64,000 nt of DNA from Halieaceae bacterium (GCA_003523185.1 DPGN01000057.1:1-64000); one strand, 5' to 3'. Counted from the first letter of the stretch, positions 30,067-38,018 are shown. Numbers and translations: made by a program. Notes: a model not told the origin generated them from the sequence alone.

Positions 30067-30109
30067 CGCACTGTAAGCAATGGTCTTAAATTCTCTGCAG
30101 TGAAATTTT
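30067..30109 (+). repeat. 43-bp repeat, copy 2
   Basis: This is a diverged copy (36/43) of the element at 29509. The outer arms retain CACTG/CAGTG. Like copy 1 it lies just downstream of a small plus-strand gene and before a minus-strand gene. Confidence 0.6.
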
Positions 30110-30125
30110 AAAGGCTCTCAATTTG

Positions 30126-30341
30126 CTAGTCAGCTAGGTCTAAATGCTGCTCAAGCCTATGAACACGACTCTGAATATCGCCACCTCTATGGTCGATCTG
30201 AACCTTCAAGGGTCCATAAAGTGTTTTCTCCGCCGCCTCCAGACGTTTATCCAGTCGAGAGCAATAATCAAGGCAGCGTGAACGATCGAGCCAAAGAACA
30301 AAGATCAAAATCAGAGATATGCCGTGAAGCCATCCATCCAT
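30126..30341 (-). CDS. Small membrane-anchored helical protein, unknown function
   Basis: The 71-residue protein has one N-terminal membrane helix (LHGISLILIFVLWL) followed by a helical, heptad-like soluble part (CSRLDKRLEAAEKTLYG and IQSRVHRLEQHLDL). Shape and size recall phage or plasmid accessory membrane proteins, but no family is recognised. It lies downstream of the 30372 gene on the same strand. Confidence 0.5.
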   Translation of the reverse strand: MDGWLHGISLILIFVLWLDRSRCLDYCSRLDKRLEAAEKTLYGPLKVQIDHRGGDIQSRVHRLEQHLDLAD

Positions 30342-30371
30342 GGTTTACTCCTAGTGAGAGTCACGTCTAGT

Positions 30372-30839
30372 TCATTGCGATGAAAAGGATGCAGCTATTG
30401 CCACAGCCTTTGCTTCAAATACAGCTAACTCATCTATCGCATAGCCCAGATCTTCCTTAGTCATATGTTTTGGCTGAGCCTCGTAACTGAACTTGAGCAA
30501 GGTATCTTCAGTTAGATGAACCTTCACAAACGCATAATTGTCTGCCTCACGCAGTATTGAATAATAAAATTGGGTGTTATCAAGCACCTCATCGATTCCC
30601 CACGCAACAGACATTCCAAAGTAGCCGTCATCAAGCAAAATAAACCATGGAGAACCGCTCTCTCGTCTTAGCGTGAACCCAAACTCTTCCTCAACCTCAA
30701 CGATGTCGCCCAAGGTACGCTCGACAATGAACGCTCGAATCTCAACAGTGCTTAGCCCCAGCTCATTGCTTGCTTCGGCAAAAGCGCCCCTACTTACTAG
30801 TGAAGTGCAAATGAGCAAAAAATATACGGCGAGTTTCAT
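30372..30839 (-). CDS. Exported island protein, unknown function
   Basis: From the ATG at 30837-30839 the protein has 155 residues with a signal peptide ([20 protein letters not shown]). The mature part is acidic, mixed alpha/beta and cysteine-free. Its start overlaps the stop codon of the thermonuclease gene (ATGA), so the two are translationally coupled. No family recognised. Confidence 0.65.
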   Translation of the reverse strand: MKLAVYFLLICTSLVSRGAFAEASNELGLSTVEIRAFIVERTLGDIVEVEEEFGFTLRRESGSPWFILLDDGYFGMSVAWGIDEVLDNTQFYYSILREADNYAFVKVHLTEDTLLKFSYEAQPKHMTKEDLGYAIDELAVFEAKAVAIAASFSSQ

Positions 30840-31270
30840 TTCCTTCTCCTCCAATCCCAAGGCGCTACAGGATCTTCCTCAGCCCATAGACCACGTTTGT
30901 TCTCCCGAGCATCTTCCTGACATTGTTTGAATTGCGGCCTGTCAGGAGCGTAATACTCGTACCACCATGCTGCACCTGAGCAGATCATGGCTGCATTGAT
31001 GCTTTTGTTGTCCTCAGTGAATAGCTCAACGATGAGACGACCATAGCGGTCTTCGTCGTACTCCTTCATTTTGGCGACCATGGGCATGTACTGCTTGAGG
31101 ACTCTTCTCGCTTCTTTGCCATATGGCTGGTCCTTTTCAGGAGCATCAATGCCGTACAGACGAACACGAACACCGTCTCCTCTGATGATGCTGTCTCCGT
31201 CTTGGACGGTTTGTGCCTGAGCCTGTATTGCCGCAGCTAAGATTATCCATATTAGGAAAATGCGAATCAT
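30836..31270 (-). CDS. Exported thermonuclease-like (SNase) protein
   Basis: From the ATG at 31268-31270 the protein has 144 residues with a signal peptide ending AQAQA. The SNase fold signature is clear: DGDSIIRGDGVRVRLYGIDAPE supplies the first catalytic Arg and the Glu, and YDEDRYGRLIVELF supplies the second Arg. Family members cut DNA and RNA with calcium. Two cysteines late in the chain may form a disulfide. Located in the island with other exported proteins, it could scavenge or degrade extracellular nucleic acids; its role for the element is unknown. Confidence 0.88.
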   Translation of the reverse strand: MIRIFLIWIILAAAIQAQAQTVQDGDSIIRGDGVRVRLYGIDAPEKDQPYGKEARRVLKQYMPMVAKMKEYDEDRYGRLIVELFTEDNKSINAAMICSGAAWWYEYYAPDRPQFKQCQEDARENKRGLWAEEDPVAPWDWRRRK

Positions 31271-31300
31271 CGCTGCAGTCTCCAATACAGATGACATGTC

Positions 31301-33163
31301 TCAAGGAGTTTTGAGGTGTTCTTTCCCGTAATAAATACGAACTGTCTCCTCAAACCCGTCATAGCTTGGATCCAGTGATATGTCCAATGTGTAACGCACT
31401 AAGTCTTCTATGCCATCATTGTTCATATCTGCTAGTAAGCCAATATGTCCACCAAACTCGTTCTGCAACAAACCCTCTGGGTCGTAGTCAACGTTGGTAA
31501 AATTGCCGTCTTCATTTTGGATATAAATGAGTGGCGTTGGTGTTTTCACGAAGTCTTTTTGCCACGTGTTTGAAAAATCCTCGAGAACAATGTCTGTCTT
31601 TCCATCATTGTTAACGTCATTACATCGATAGAAGTTGCCAGAGGCTTGGGTAAACTCATCCACAATTTCCCTGTCGAGCAACTCAAATTCGTCATTTGTT
31701 ATATCGAAGAACAGTAGGGGTTTTACAAATTCAAGTTCAGGGATGTTATCCGCATAAACTTCCTCTTTATCGAAGGTATCTGAATTGTCTAAGCCCATGC
31801 CCGGAAAAATGATCATCAAAGTGACGTTGTCTTCTTCCTCGAAGATGCACATGTTCTCTGTCATTACCCCAGACACGAGTAACTCTCGACCATCGATTGT
31901 TAAGTATGGCTCTGGCTGTGGTTGTCCCGTTGACCAACTGACGAATTGAACTACGCCCTCTGTGATTCGTTCGTACACATCTTCTATCGCCCAGACGCCG
32001 TCTGTCTTTTTCCAAAGATTCATACCAATGGCTTTTTGAGAATCTGAGATTTGGTAGTTCATGTGAGACAAGATTCGCTGCGTAGGCTCTCCAAATCTCA
32101 TATCTGCACGTGTCTCAGTTCCCCAGTCATTATTAGTAAGCTCGACGGTCGCAGACTGAGGATAATTTTCGCTGACATTGATCCATTCGCCGTCATCATA
32201 TCGGTAAGCAAACACATCAACTCCGCAACAATATCCTCCCCAAATTATGTCCATACCACCTAATTCGTTACGGGCTAAGCTAATCGCATGTGCCATCATG
32301 GGCTGAGGTGTTGTGATGGCTTCTATCGAGTATTTATTGTCTGGCTGTGACAAAACAACAGCCTGCACTGGTACTTCCTGATTCAAGCGACCATCGTCAT
32401 GGTTAATTGCAAGTGCAAAATCATCTTTACCATCGGAGTTAAAGTCGGCACGAACAAACTTCCGTGGCATGTGCGGGATTTTTGGAAATTCCTCCCCGAA
32501 AACTTCAACTGGGGCAGCACTGTAGGATCCATCGCTGTTTGATAGGTAGGGGACGATATAGTTTATTGAAACAAGATCATGCTCTATGCCGAAGTACTGC
32601 TCTGCTGGAGGGCAAAAATACAGAACGAACAAGTCTGTATATTCGTCGTCGTTAATATTGACGGGGAAGACCATCTCAGAAACCACAGCTGAACCACGCG
32701 CAATTTCCTGTTTTCCGCACTCTTCCGCTACCGGAAAAAGAGACAAGTCGATGACGTTAGCTTCTTCCTTAAAGACTGTTAGTTCCTCTACATCGTTGAC
32801 TGTGATTGTCAGCACAATGTCTACGGAGTCAGCACCATCAGACACTCTTACGGTGACGCTATCTGCGCCATAAAAATCTGGGTTGGGTGTATACGTATAA
32901 CTTCCACTTGAATCTAAATCGATCACACCATTTGCAGGTTCACTTACAACGCTATAGGTAAGTGAATCTCCATCGGGATCAGTAAAGTTAAAGGCGCCAG
33001 AGTATTCTGTATCCTCATCAAGGCTAATTTCGCTATCACTTGCGCTTGGCGGAGAATTTGTCGGAGGAGGCGGCGTCAAAGATGGACTATCCGAGGAGCC
33101 GCCACCGCCACCACAGCCCACCAAAACTCCCGCAAGAAAGAAAAAAGTAATAATTGCCTTCAT
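31301..33163 (-). CDS. Lipoprotein with cadherin-like and FG-GAP/VCBS repeats
   Basis: The 620-residue protein begins with a lipoprotein signal peptide and lipobox LVGC near residue 17, then a glycine/serine/proline linker. Residues 45-130 form one tandem-95/cadherin-like module (DEDTEYSGAFNFTDPDGDSL). The rest carries scattered FG-GAP/VCBS-type calcium-loop motifs such as DFNSDGKDDFAL, DVNNDGKTDIVLEDF and DMNNDGIEDLVRY, suggesting a beta-propeller. It is probably surface-exposed and may bind polysaccharide or other cells. It is the largest cargo gene of the island. Confidence 0.8.
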   Translation of the reverse strand: MKAIITFFFLAGVLVGCGGGGGSSDSPSLTPPPPTNSPPSASDSEISLDEDTEYSGAFNFTDPDGDSLTYSVVSEPANGVIDLDSSGSYTYTPNPDFYGADSVTVRVSDGADSVDIVLTITVNDVEELTVFKEEANVIDLSLFPVAEECGKQEIARGSAVVSEMVFPVNINDDEYTDLFVLYFCPPAEQYFGIEHDLVSINYIVPYLSNSDGSYSAAPVEVFGEEFPKIPHMPRKFVRADFNSDGKDDFALAINHDDGRLNQEVPVQAVVLSQPDNKYSIEAITTPQPMMAHAISLARNELGGMDIIWGGYCCGVDVFAYRYDDGEWINVSENYPQSATVELTNNDWGTETRADMRFGEPTQRILSHMNYQISDSQKAIGMNLWKKTDGVWAIEDVYERITEGVVQFVSWSTGQPQPEPYLTIDGRELLVSGVMTENMCIFEEEDNVTLMIIFPGMGLDNSDTFDKEEVYADNIPELEFVKPLLFFDITNDEFELLDREIVDEFTQASGNFYRCNDVNNDGKTDIVLEDFSNTWQKDFVKTPTPLIYIQNEDGNFTNVDYDPEGLLQNEFGGHIGLLADMNNDGIEDLVRYTLDISLDPSYDGFEETVRIYYGKEHLKTP

Positions 33164-33433
33164 ATTTCCCCCAAAACACGCACCCCATTTCGGTCCAAAT
33201 TAGCTATTGGGATATGTGGAGTCACGCAGTTTGTAGGGAATGTGACAAAAATCCTCGAGTATCGACCCTTAGTATCTGCTCACAACCAATAGCAGTCAGA
33301 AGACTGTAATAACGATCTGCTTCTAAATACTGTTTTTAAAATCAGCTTCTGATGTATCTGGCGGGTAACTACTGCGACAGTGACAAGAGTTTTCCGGGTC
33401 CGCCCCTAATTTCTGCTCAGGCATTTATTTTTT

Positions 33434-33453
33434 TGTCAGGAATCTTGTCAGGA
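33434..33453 (+). repeat. Paired TGTCAGGA repeat inside attR
   Basis: The 20 bases are identical to 25162-25181. The pair ends 55 nt before the attR core, mirroring the 56 nt between attL and the left pair. This right-hand copy has no gene downstream, so its conservation points to a recombination role. Confidence 0.75.
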
Positions 33454-33508
33454 ATTGATGTAAAATCAGGGCAAAAGGCAGTATCTAAGCCATTTATATC
33501 AAGGTTTT

Positions 33509-33539
33509 TCGGCGGTTCGATTCCGTCCCTGGGCACCAT
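33509..33539 (+). repeat. attR: 31-bp duplicate of the tRNA-Phe 3' end
   Basis: The sequence is identical to 25075-25105. The upstream part of the tRNA is absent, so it is a partial tRNA copy marking the distal junction of the island. Confidence 0.93.
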
Positions 33540-33778
33540 TGTTCTGCATATCCATCGACTCTAATCCCTCTATCGTGTCGCAATTCGGCCATCCTCGAGT
33601 CTTCCAACCCATTTGTGTAAGTAGAGACCGGAATTCGGATCGAAGCACCACAGTGGTGCAATAACCTGAGCCCGAGTGATTCGCAAAAAGAGCTCCTCGG
33701 TACACTACACACCTACCATGAGACAAAGGCATGTAATCTGCCTGGAATCATGACCTCAAACAGGTGCTACTGATAATG

Positions 33779-34168
33779 CTAATTCTTAGATTGAAGCTGA
33801 TAGTACGGAGACCAAAAGTTATTGCTCGGAGGTATAGATTCGGCGTCATCAGCACACGAAATCACCATCTGCTGCAACTTTCCATTCGTTGAGTTAGTCG
33901 TTATAGCGACAAACAGATTCACTTTCTTCCCATCTGCGTGCACCGAGAATATGTGGTTCTTATCACCATTCCATCCGTAAACGCGACTGCTCTTGTAGGT
34001 AAGGATCATTTGATCTTGATACTGCAGCCAGGCACCAACGCAGCTGTAGATCATTTCAGGGCTTGTGTCGGACTTTTGCGAGAGAACTAACGGAAAATTG
34101 TGATGGGAATTCGGTAGCAATGAACAGCCGGCGAAAAATATCACTATGAGCAAAATGCCAAGCCGCAT
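33779..34168 (-). CDS. Small lipoprotein, unknown function
   Basis: The 129-residue protein has a lipoprotein signal with lipobox FAGC at residues 12-15 (GILLIVIFFAGCSLLP). The mature part is about 115 residues and contains two cysteines (YSCVGAW and ISCADDA). No family recognised. It stands alone on the minus strand just outside the island. Confidence 0.6.
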   Translation of the reverse strand: MRLGILLIVIFFAGCSLLPNSHHNFPLVLSQKSDTSPEMIYSCVGAWLQYQDQMILTYKSSRVYGWNGDKNHIFSVHADGKKVNLFVAITTNSTNGKLQQMVISCADDAESIPPSNNFWSPYYQLQSKN

Positions 34169-34322
34169 TAGTAAGACCTCCTCTTCTCGTCTATCTTCAC
34201 CTTAAACAATAAACACCTAGTTTTCGAGGCGCGACTCCAGAATTGAGTTCAGATCCCAGTTTTTTTAAGCCCAAAAAAGTCCTCTGAACGGAAAAAATAC
34301 CCGTCAGCTGCCGCAATCAGCC

Positions 34323-34339
34323 TGCACTAATTTGGTGCA
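34323..34339. promoter_or_regulatory. NtrC-binding site upstream of an exported protein gene
   Basis: TGCACTAATTTGGTGCA has perfect TGCAC/GTGCA arms with the preferred AT-rich centre and TGG, essentially the consensus NtrC operator. It lies 95 bp upstream of the element at 34435. Confidence 0.75.
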
Positions 34340-34434
34340 TATGCAAGGCTGCGCGCCATTTAACGGCGCCGGTTATCCTGATTTACTTAGCCTAAAGTCT
34401 CCTAACACTCTGATTTTTGTATAAACAATGTCCA

Positions 34435-34450
34435 AGGCATGAATCGTGCT
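34435..34450 (+). promoter_or_regulatory. Sigma-54-like promoter
   Basis: AGGCATGAATCGTGCT keeps the essential GG and GC dinucleotides of the sigma-54 consensus at the right spacing (GGCA-N7-TGCT) with mismatches at three flanking positions. The predicted start is near 34462, 27 nt before the ATG at 34489. Confidence 0.5.
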
Positions 34451-34488
34451 GTGTCATCTGACCTCGGAAGCTGGGAGTAAACCCGAAC

Positions 34489-34830
34489 ATGAAAATCAGA
34501 CACTTGTGCATTCTTTTTCTTTCCATGGCGCTCGTTGATGTCGCGAGAGCTCAAGATAAGCGTTTAGCGTGTAACAGCTTTGCGGAACTTGCGGCAACGG
34601 TAATTCAGATACGCCAGCAGGAACAAGAAGCCACCGGCGTTCTTGACTATGCAAATGCTAATTTAAAAGACCAGTATCCCCCGCACGTCTTCAATTTGGT
34701 TAAGAAGATGATCCGCGAGGCCTTCGAACGCCAACCCGTTGGGACTAGCTCGTTAGAGGGTGAGGTGCGCACCTTCGCGAGGCAACAGCGCAGGGGATGT
34801 AATGAGTTGTACGCGCAGCTGGATCCGTAA
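34489..34830 (+). CDS. Small exported protein, probable NtrC-regulon member
   Basis: The 113-residue protein has a signal peptide ending near VARA and a mature helical part with two cysteines (RLACNSFAEL and RRGCNELYAQ). The helix AELAATVIQIRQQEQEATG is characteristic of a group of small uncharacterised proteobacterial exported proteins. The upstream NtrC site and sigma-54-like promoter suggest expression under nitrogen limitation. Function unknown. Confidence 0.65.
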   Translation: MKIRHLCILFLSMALVDVARAQDKRLACNSFAELAATVIQIRQQEQEATGVLDYANANLKDQYPPHVFNLVKKMIREAFERQPVGTSSLEGEVRTFARQQRRGCNELYAQLDP

Positions 34831-34967
34831 GACGATTGAATCGAACCGACTTCTCGTTACTACGCCCTGGGACCCAATCAGAATCTTCAATAGGGATGTT
34901 GGGATCAGTATCGGCAGGCCAAAACGCCACTGCTCTAGGAAATTCCCAGTGAGGTCAACAAATTAGC

Positions 34968-35321
34968 TCAAGCTTCAATGTCCAAGATCCTACCGAGCAT
35001 ATTGTCATTGGTGTTGAGAGTTTTAAGATTAGCTTCGAAGAGATTTTGAGCGGCCTTCATCTCAAGAAGTTCTTCTGCAACATCCACATTTGAGGGGGCG
35101 TCTGGTCTTGGTTCGCCGCCGGTCTGGATATTATTTGGAGACTCAACCGAACTAACCTTTTCAACCTTGACTTCAACGCCATAGGTACCGGTTTGTGTCG
35201 TTACTTGCTGCTTTTGATATCCGTCAGTGTTTGCGTTGGCAACGTTATTGGCGCTAACTTTTAGCTTTAGGGAAGCTGCCTGTAGGCCAGATATTGCTGC
35301 GTTGTAAACTGTATTTACCAT
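34968..35321 (-). CDS. Orphan flagellar rod/hook-type protein (FlgC-like)
   Basis: The 117-residue protein has the flagellar axial-protein N-terminal motif ISGLQAASLKLKVSANNVANANTDGYQ and the C-terminal basal-body motif VAEELLEMKAAQNLFEANLKTLNTNDNML. It is the shape of FlgC but shorter than usual FlgC (about 135 residues or more) and stands alone, 15 kb from the flagellar cluster. It may be a paralogue of the rod protein or a leftover of a rearranged cluster. Confidence 0.75.
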   Translation of the reverse strand: MVNTVYNAAISGLQAASLKLKVSANNVANANTDGYQKQQVTTQTGTYGVEVKVEKVSSVESPNNIQTGGEPRPDAPSNVDVAEELLEMKAAQNLFEANLKTLNTNDNMLGRILDIEA

Positions 35322-35702
35322 AGCGATCCGGTCTTTCTTGCTGTCAGCATTGCAGCTTCAAATTGCAGTTACAGACTCTAATGCAATGTAAAGCAACATT
35401 AAACAGCTGCTTTTACGTTAAATTAACACACTCATAACTTGTCATGATGCCACATGAAAAAATACCAATTTATTTTCTTCTCTGCGCTCGGCGTATTTTT
35501 TTTGGTGATGAATTCAGTTTCATCTAGTGAACTGGGGATACCATTGCTCGGAGCAATAATAAGCTTTTGACTCGCTAGTGAGAGTTTCAGACGCGGGAAA
35601 TAGATCGCAACATAAGTCGAATCTCCAAATAGCCCCCACTTTGCGTTTGCCTGCAGATATACCTAGAGCTCGCGGGTCGCGACACTAACTTACTGCAGTT
35701 CG
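35322..35702. other. Sparse intergenic stretch
   Basis: This AT-rich region of about 380 bases holds only one possible 38-residue ORF (35454-35570), listed separately. No clear promoter or terminator was recognised. Confidence 0.4.
35454..35570 (+). CDS. Possible 38-residue peptide with a membrane or signal segment
   Basis: An ATG at 35454 opens a 38-codon frame ending at TGA 35568. The peptide begins MKKYQFIFFSALGVFFLVM, which looks like a signal peptide or single helix. There is no strong ribosome-binding site and no recognised family, so it may not be translated. Confidence 0.25.
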   Translation: MKKYQFIFFSALGVFFLVMNSVSSSELGIPLLGAIISF

Positions 35703-36020
35703 TCACTCACCCCCTGCTCCGCCACCATCTCCACCACCGTCAGCGAAGGTTCCTGAGTCGCCTGTGTAGGACCCGTCCTCGGAAAACTGACCACTGCCAC
35801 CGCTCATCCACACAACTGAGCCGTCCGAAGACACCTCTCCCTTATGCTGTCGGTCACCGCAGCGCTTACACACAACGTACGCCTTGCCATCAGGGATATC
35901 CGCGGCATGCTCTGGATTGAAGGCGTGTCCCCAGCTGCCACAGGCGCGACATCGTCAAAAGAAACCAATGAGTCCCAGAACGAGACCAATCGCTGATGCT
36001 ATGAATAGGAAGAGTTCCAT
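35703..36020 (-). pseudogene. Small membrane zinc-ribbon protein interrupted by an in-frame TGA
   Basis: A minus-strand frame from the ATG at 36018-36020 encodes a membrane helix (MELFLFIASAIGLVLGLIGF), then a TGA codon at 35955-35957 (codon 22), then continues open for 83 codons with RCRACGSWGHAFNP and VVCKRCG, a four-cysteine zinc ribbon, and a glycine-rich tail ending at TGA 35703-35705. The coherent sequence on both sides indicates one gene of about 105 residues. The most likely explanation is a nonsense mutation; a sequencing error or recoding of UGA cannot be excluded. Confidence 0.65.
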
Positions 36021-36047
36021 ATAAAAACGTCTTAGCGCCTTGCTAGC

Positions 36048-38018
36048 TCACATTAGGTTGCTGTCGAGAAAACCAAGCAAACTCTCATACAGCTCGAGTC
36101 TATTTTCCAGACTCCCTGCACCGTGCCCACTATCGTCAATCTTCAACCATTTCGGGTCTTTACCCACCTCTTCCAAGGCATCGCGCATGGCGTAGGCATG
36201 GTCAATCGGAGCTCTTATATCGTCCTCGCCATGGATCAACATAGGCGCTGCCTTTATGCGAGCAGCGTGTGTGGTCGGGCTGAATTCATCGAGTGCGGCC
36301 TTCTCGCGGCCAATGACGCGCTCGAGGTATCCGGCACCACCCCAGGACTTGGGTATATCGCCCGTGCTGTACATGATGTTGAGGTCGTAGACACCGACGT
36401 AACCAATCACGCAGCGCAGCATCTCGGGCTCGCGGACGGCCAACATGTAAGACGCGTAGGCACCGTAGCTCCCGCCATAGGCGCAGACACGCTCCTGATC
36501 GACATCATCCCTGGACATGGCCCAGCGAGCAGCCTCTGCAAGATCTTCGATCATCTTGCCGCCCCACTCCATATGACCTGCATCTTCAAACTTCTTCCCG
36601 AAACCACCGCTGCCTCGGAAGTTCACCTGGAGCACCGCGTAGCCGCGGCTGGCCAGCAACTGTGTCTCGTAGTTAAACGCCCAATCATCCGAGATGCCGT
36701 GAGGGCCACCGTGAGGGTTAACGATCAAAGGGGCAGGCTCATCGGTCGCTGGGAGCGTTAACCGAACAGGAATCGAAAAACCATCTTTCGAGATCACCTC
36801 GTCAATTTGCATGGGACGCATCTGATTGGGATCCATCCATGAGCGATTGGCCCAGAAGAACTCGGCACGCTTTGCTTCGGTATCGAAGATAAAAATACTG
36901 CCCGGATTGGTGTCGCTACTCGCGCGCAAAATCATGTCTTTGCCATCGGTAGAGCGACTCATCACACTCAGGGTCTGATCCCCGTAGGCCTTTGCGAGAG
37001 CGCGATGCAACCCCTGGTATCGGCTTTCCCGAACCGTGTAGTGGTGCTTTACCTTTCCGCGCCGCGAGGAGCCAATCACAATCTCACCGGTGTCCGGATC
37101 CGATAGCCAGTTAACGATATCGGCATCCAAATCTGTGAACAGGGGTTCGTAAATATTTTCCTCAAAGTCGAAACGAAAAACGGTTCGAAAGCCCTCTTCA
37201 CCATGCGGTCCGTACAGGAAGACCGCATCGCCAGCATCATTCAGCCCTACGACGGAGAGGTCATCATCCAACTCAAACGCATCGCTCAATAACTGCCAGT
37301 CTGCCTTCTTGTTGGGCCGGTAGGCGGACTTCGTCAGACCATCCTCGGTCAGATAGGAAACGAAACGTATCTCGCCATTTTTGTCTGTCAGTGGGCGCGC
37401 GCTTCTAAACTTCAATCGCTCGACGGTCTTTTGCTTTCCAGAATTCACATTGAGCTTTGAGACGATCGGCGGCTTCTTTCCATCGAAGGAATAGCCGAAC
37501 CCTTGCTGCGAAAACGGGAACTTGATGATGAGAATGTGATCCTCATCGTCCTCCAGTACGTCTCTCATGGAGACCGCGGCACGATCGCCCTTGCGCGTGC
37601 CGCCCAGTCGGGAGCCCGCCCGGTCATTCGATGCGCGAAATCCCGCCAACATATCGGGATCGGAGCCATCAAAATTGACAGCATACAACTCGCCCATCGA
37701 GGAGCGCTGATCACTGCCAAAGAATTGCTGGGCGTAGGTGAAGACCAATCGGTCCTCATTGACCCAATTGAAGCTGCTGATGGCATCGTCCGACTCGGGC
37801 TGAATGCCTCCAATGATTTTCTAGGTCTCCCGGTCCATGACAATCAACACGACCTTGCCATCGAACTGCGCTCTGGCCGCAATACGCTCGCTCGACGGGG
37901 AGAGCGCAACATCGAGGTAGTCACTGTCCTTCAGGAAATATTCAAGAGGCTGGGGGTTGGCTTGCGCAGCCATGGAGGAGACTGCAAAAACAATAAGGAG
38001 AAGGGCTCTAACATCACA
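36048..38018 (-). pseudogene. S9-family prolyl-oligopeptidase-like peptidase, broken by an amber stop
   Basis: The downstream part (to 37748) encodes the beta-propeller and the alpha/beta-hydrolase domain with nucleophile GGSYGAY, Asp in HGEDDIRAP and His in DDSGHGAGS. Upstream, the same frame continues through VVLIVMDRET, a TAG at 37821-37823, and back to a signal-peptide-like stretch RALLLIVFAVSSMAAQA. The only in-frame ATG there (37971-37973) lies inside that signal sequence, and a GTG/ATG just upstream is one base out of frame, so the start is damaged too. The intact gene would encode about 650 residues and an exported peptidase. Confidence 0.8.

Larger units (their letters stand above)
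25106..33508. mobile_element. 8.4-kb tRNA-Phe genomic island with tyrosine integrase
   Basis: The interval lies between the two 31-bp tRNA-end repeats, with an integrase gene adjacent to the intact tRNA. Cargo on the plus strand is three small membrane or secreted proteins and four small nucleic-acid-related or unknown genes. On the minus strand are five genes for exported or membrane proteins, including a thermonuclease and an FG-GAP lipoprotein. Stretches around 28.1-28.4 kb are much more AT-rich than the flanking chromosome. No replication, packaging, conjugation or recognised defence gene is visible, so it resembles a small satellite-like or cargo element rather than a full prophage or ICE. 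Confidence 0.9.
33164..33778. other. Non-coding stretch spanning the right end of the island
   Basis: These 615 bases hold the right-end TGTCAGGA pair, the attR core and about 240 bases of chromosomal flank. Short ORFs exist in both directions, but those crossing attR only read through the duplicated tRNA end and have no credible start. No gene is supported. Confidence 0.6.
34169..34488 (+). other. Intergenic region with an NtrC site and sigma-54-like promoter
   Basis: The 320-base gap between divergent genes contains an NtrC palindrome at 34323 and a sigma-54-like element at 34435, oriented toward the gene at 34489. Nothing else is supported in it. Confidence 0.6.

Noticed and set aside
30940..30947. 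Single TGTCAGGA octamer inside the thermonuclease gene, and another near 57123 in flhA
   Set aside because: Single octamers are expected by chance in 64 kb and lack the 12-bp paired arrangement.
33352..33564. Plus-strand 70-residue ORF over the right island end
   Set aside because: It spans the TGTCAGGA pair and the att core, which are non-coding elements, and its composition is not protein-like.
33494..33732. Minus-strand ORFs of 72-77 residues crossing the attR repeat
   Set aside because: They read through the duplicated tRNA 3' end, giving a CPGTESNRR-type string that is a known artefact of translating tRNA sequence. They have no ribosome-binding site.
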